Of a stretch of DNA of 14,249 bases, positions 13,901 to 14,249 are shown in pieces. Position 1 is the first letter of the stretch; each line of letters starts with the position of its first letter. Source of the stretch: Chlamydiota bacterium (lineage in GTDB: Bacteria; Chlamydiota; Chlamydiia; Chlamydiales; SM23-39); the NCBI GenBank assembly GCA_021772165.1, contig JAJFMM010000166.1, positions 1-14,249 of the forward strand, in the 5' to 3' direction. Made by a program: the position numbers and the translations under genes. Below the pieces are notes generated by a model that was not told where the DNA came from, did not search any database, and worked only from the letters and a program-made list of their open reading frames with translations.

Positions 13901-14249
13901 ATGTATTGTTCTGTTGAAGATACCCTTGAATATGCGATTCTAGATGAGATTTTTGTAAAATATGAGTCAGATAAATCTTCTCATCATCATGATTACTCAA
14001 AGATCTATTCTAGATTCTTTAGTCCTATTAAAAAAAATAAACTCAAATTCCTAGAAATAGGTATTAGCACAGGATCGAGTGTGAAGGCTTGGGAAGAGTA
14101 TTTTCCGAATGCGGAGCTTCACTTCATCGATCTAAAAAAAGTTGAAAATACTTCAGATCGTTCTCAATTCTATTTTTTGGATCAAGGAAACCCTGATTTG
14201 TTGGGTGCTTTTGCTGAGATTGCAGGCGACGATTTCGATATCATCATCG
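13901..14249 (+). CDS. SAM-dependent methyltransferase-like protein, 5' part only (runs off window)
   Basis: The frame opens at ATG 13901, after an in-frame TAG at 13880-13882, and stays open for 116 codons to the window edge. A weak AGG lies 8 bases upstream. The start region KYESDKSSHHHDYSKIYSRF resembles the N-terminus of class I methyltransferases that modify sugars or antibiotics (KYGSDK-like). Motif I follows as FLEIGISTGSS at 50-60, then HFIDL ending in the acidic D77 that usually contacts the SAM ribose, and DDFDIII at the edge, where a post-I acidic motif is expected. The coding sequence is visibly more AT-rich than ispE. Substrate is unknown; it could act on a surface polysaccharide or a small molecule. 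The remainder lies outside the window. Confidence 0.7.
   Translation, partial: MYCSVEDTLEYAILDEIFVKYESDKSSHHHDYSKIYSRFFSPIKKNKLKFLEIGISTGSSVKAWEEYFPNAELHFIDLKKVENTSDRSQFYFLDQGNPDLLGAFAEIAGDDFDIII

Noticed and set aside
1..14249. CRISPR array, insertion sequence, prophage, toxin-antitoxin or defence system
   Set aside because: No regularly spaced repeats, transposase, integrase or known defence genes were seen. Nearly all the sequence is accounted for by housekeeping genes.

Overview
The window looks like a chromosomal backbone segment from a member of the Chlamydiales, probably one of the environmental (non-Chlamydiaceae) families. The main evidence is gene order. Reading dnaG, a glycyl-tRNA synthetase, pgsA, glgA, rplY/ctc, pth, rpsF, rpsR, rplI, ispE left to right closely matches the order I recall for Chlamydia trachomatis (about CT794 to CT804). 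The proteins also have a chlamydial look, for example an rplI with an Ala/Glu-rich tail. The genus cannot be fixed from this sequence alone.

Layout. Positions 1-331 hold a good promoter and Shine-Dalgarno (SD) site in front of very small overlapping reading frames of unknown function. A tightly coupled plus-strand set follows (332-3277): a putative glycosyltransferase, the primase gene dnaG, and a DCC-family thiol-disulfide oxidoreductase, with overlapping ends. A minus-strand block (5928-3269) encodes a DoxX-family membrane protein, a homodimer-type glycyl-tRNA synthetase and an unrecognised protein with two hydrophobic segments. The plus strand resumes with rlmN (23S rRNA/tRNA methylation) and pgsA (phosphatidylglycerol-phosphate synthesis). 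pgsA converges on glgA (glycogen synthase, minus strand), with 3 bases between the stops.

From 9496 a plus-strand expression cluster begins: tRNA-Gln(UUG), prs (PRPP synthetase), rplY (ribosomal L25/CTC), pth (peptidyl-tRNA hydrolase), rpsF, rpsR and rplI (S6, S18, L9). It ends at a strong hairpin just before ispE (isoprenoid precursor synthesis). Another hairpin follows ispE. The window then runs into a visibly AT-richer, incomplete SAM-dependent methyltransferase-like gene.

Most of the window is housekeeping: replication priming, tRNA charging and recycling, ribosomal proteins, phospholipid, glycogen and isoprenoid synthesis. I found no CRISPR array, insertion sequence, prophage, toxin-antitoxin or recognisable defence system, and no convincing new multi-gene system. 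The points most worth a second look are the class of glycyl-tRNA synthetase at this locus, the tRNA-Gln/prs unit between glgA and rplY, the overlapping mini-ORFs behind a strong promoter at the left edge, the leader hairpins before rpsF, and the hairpin abutting the ispE start.
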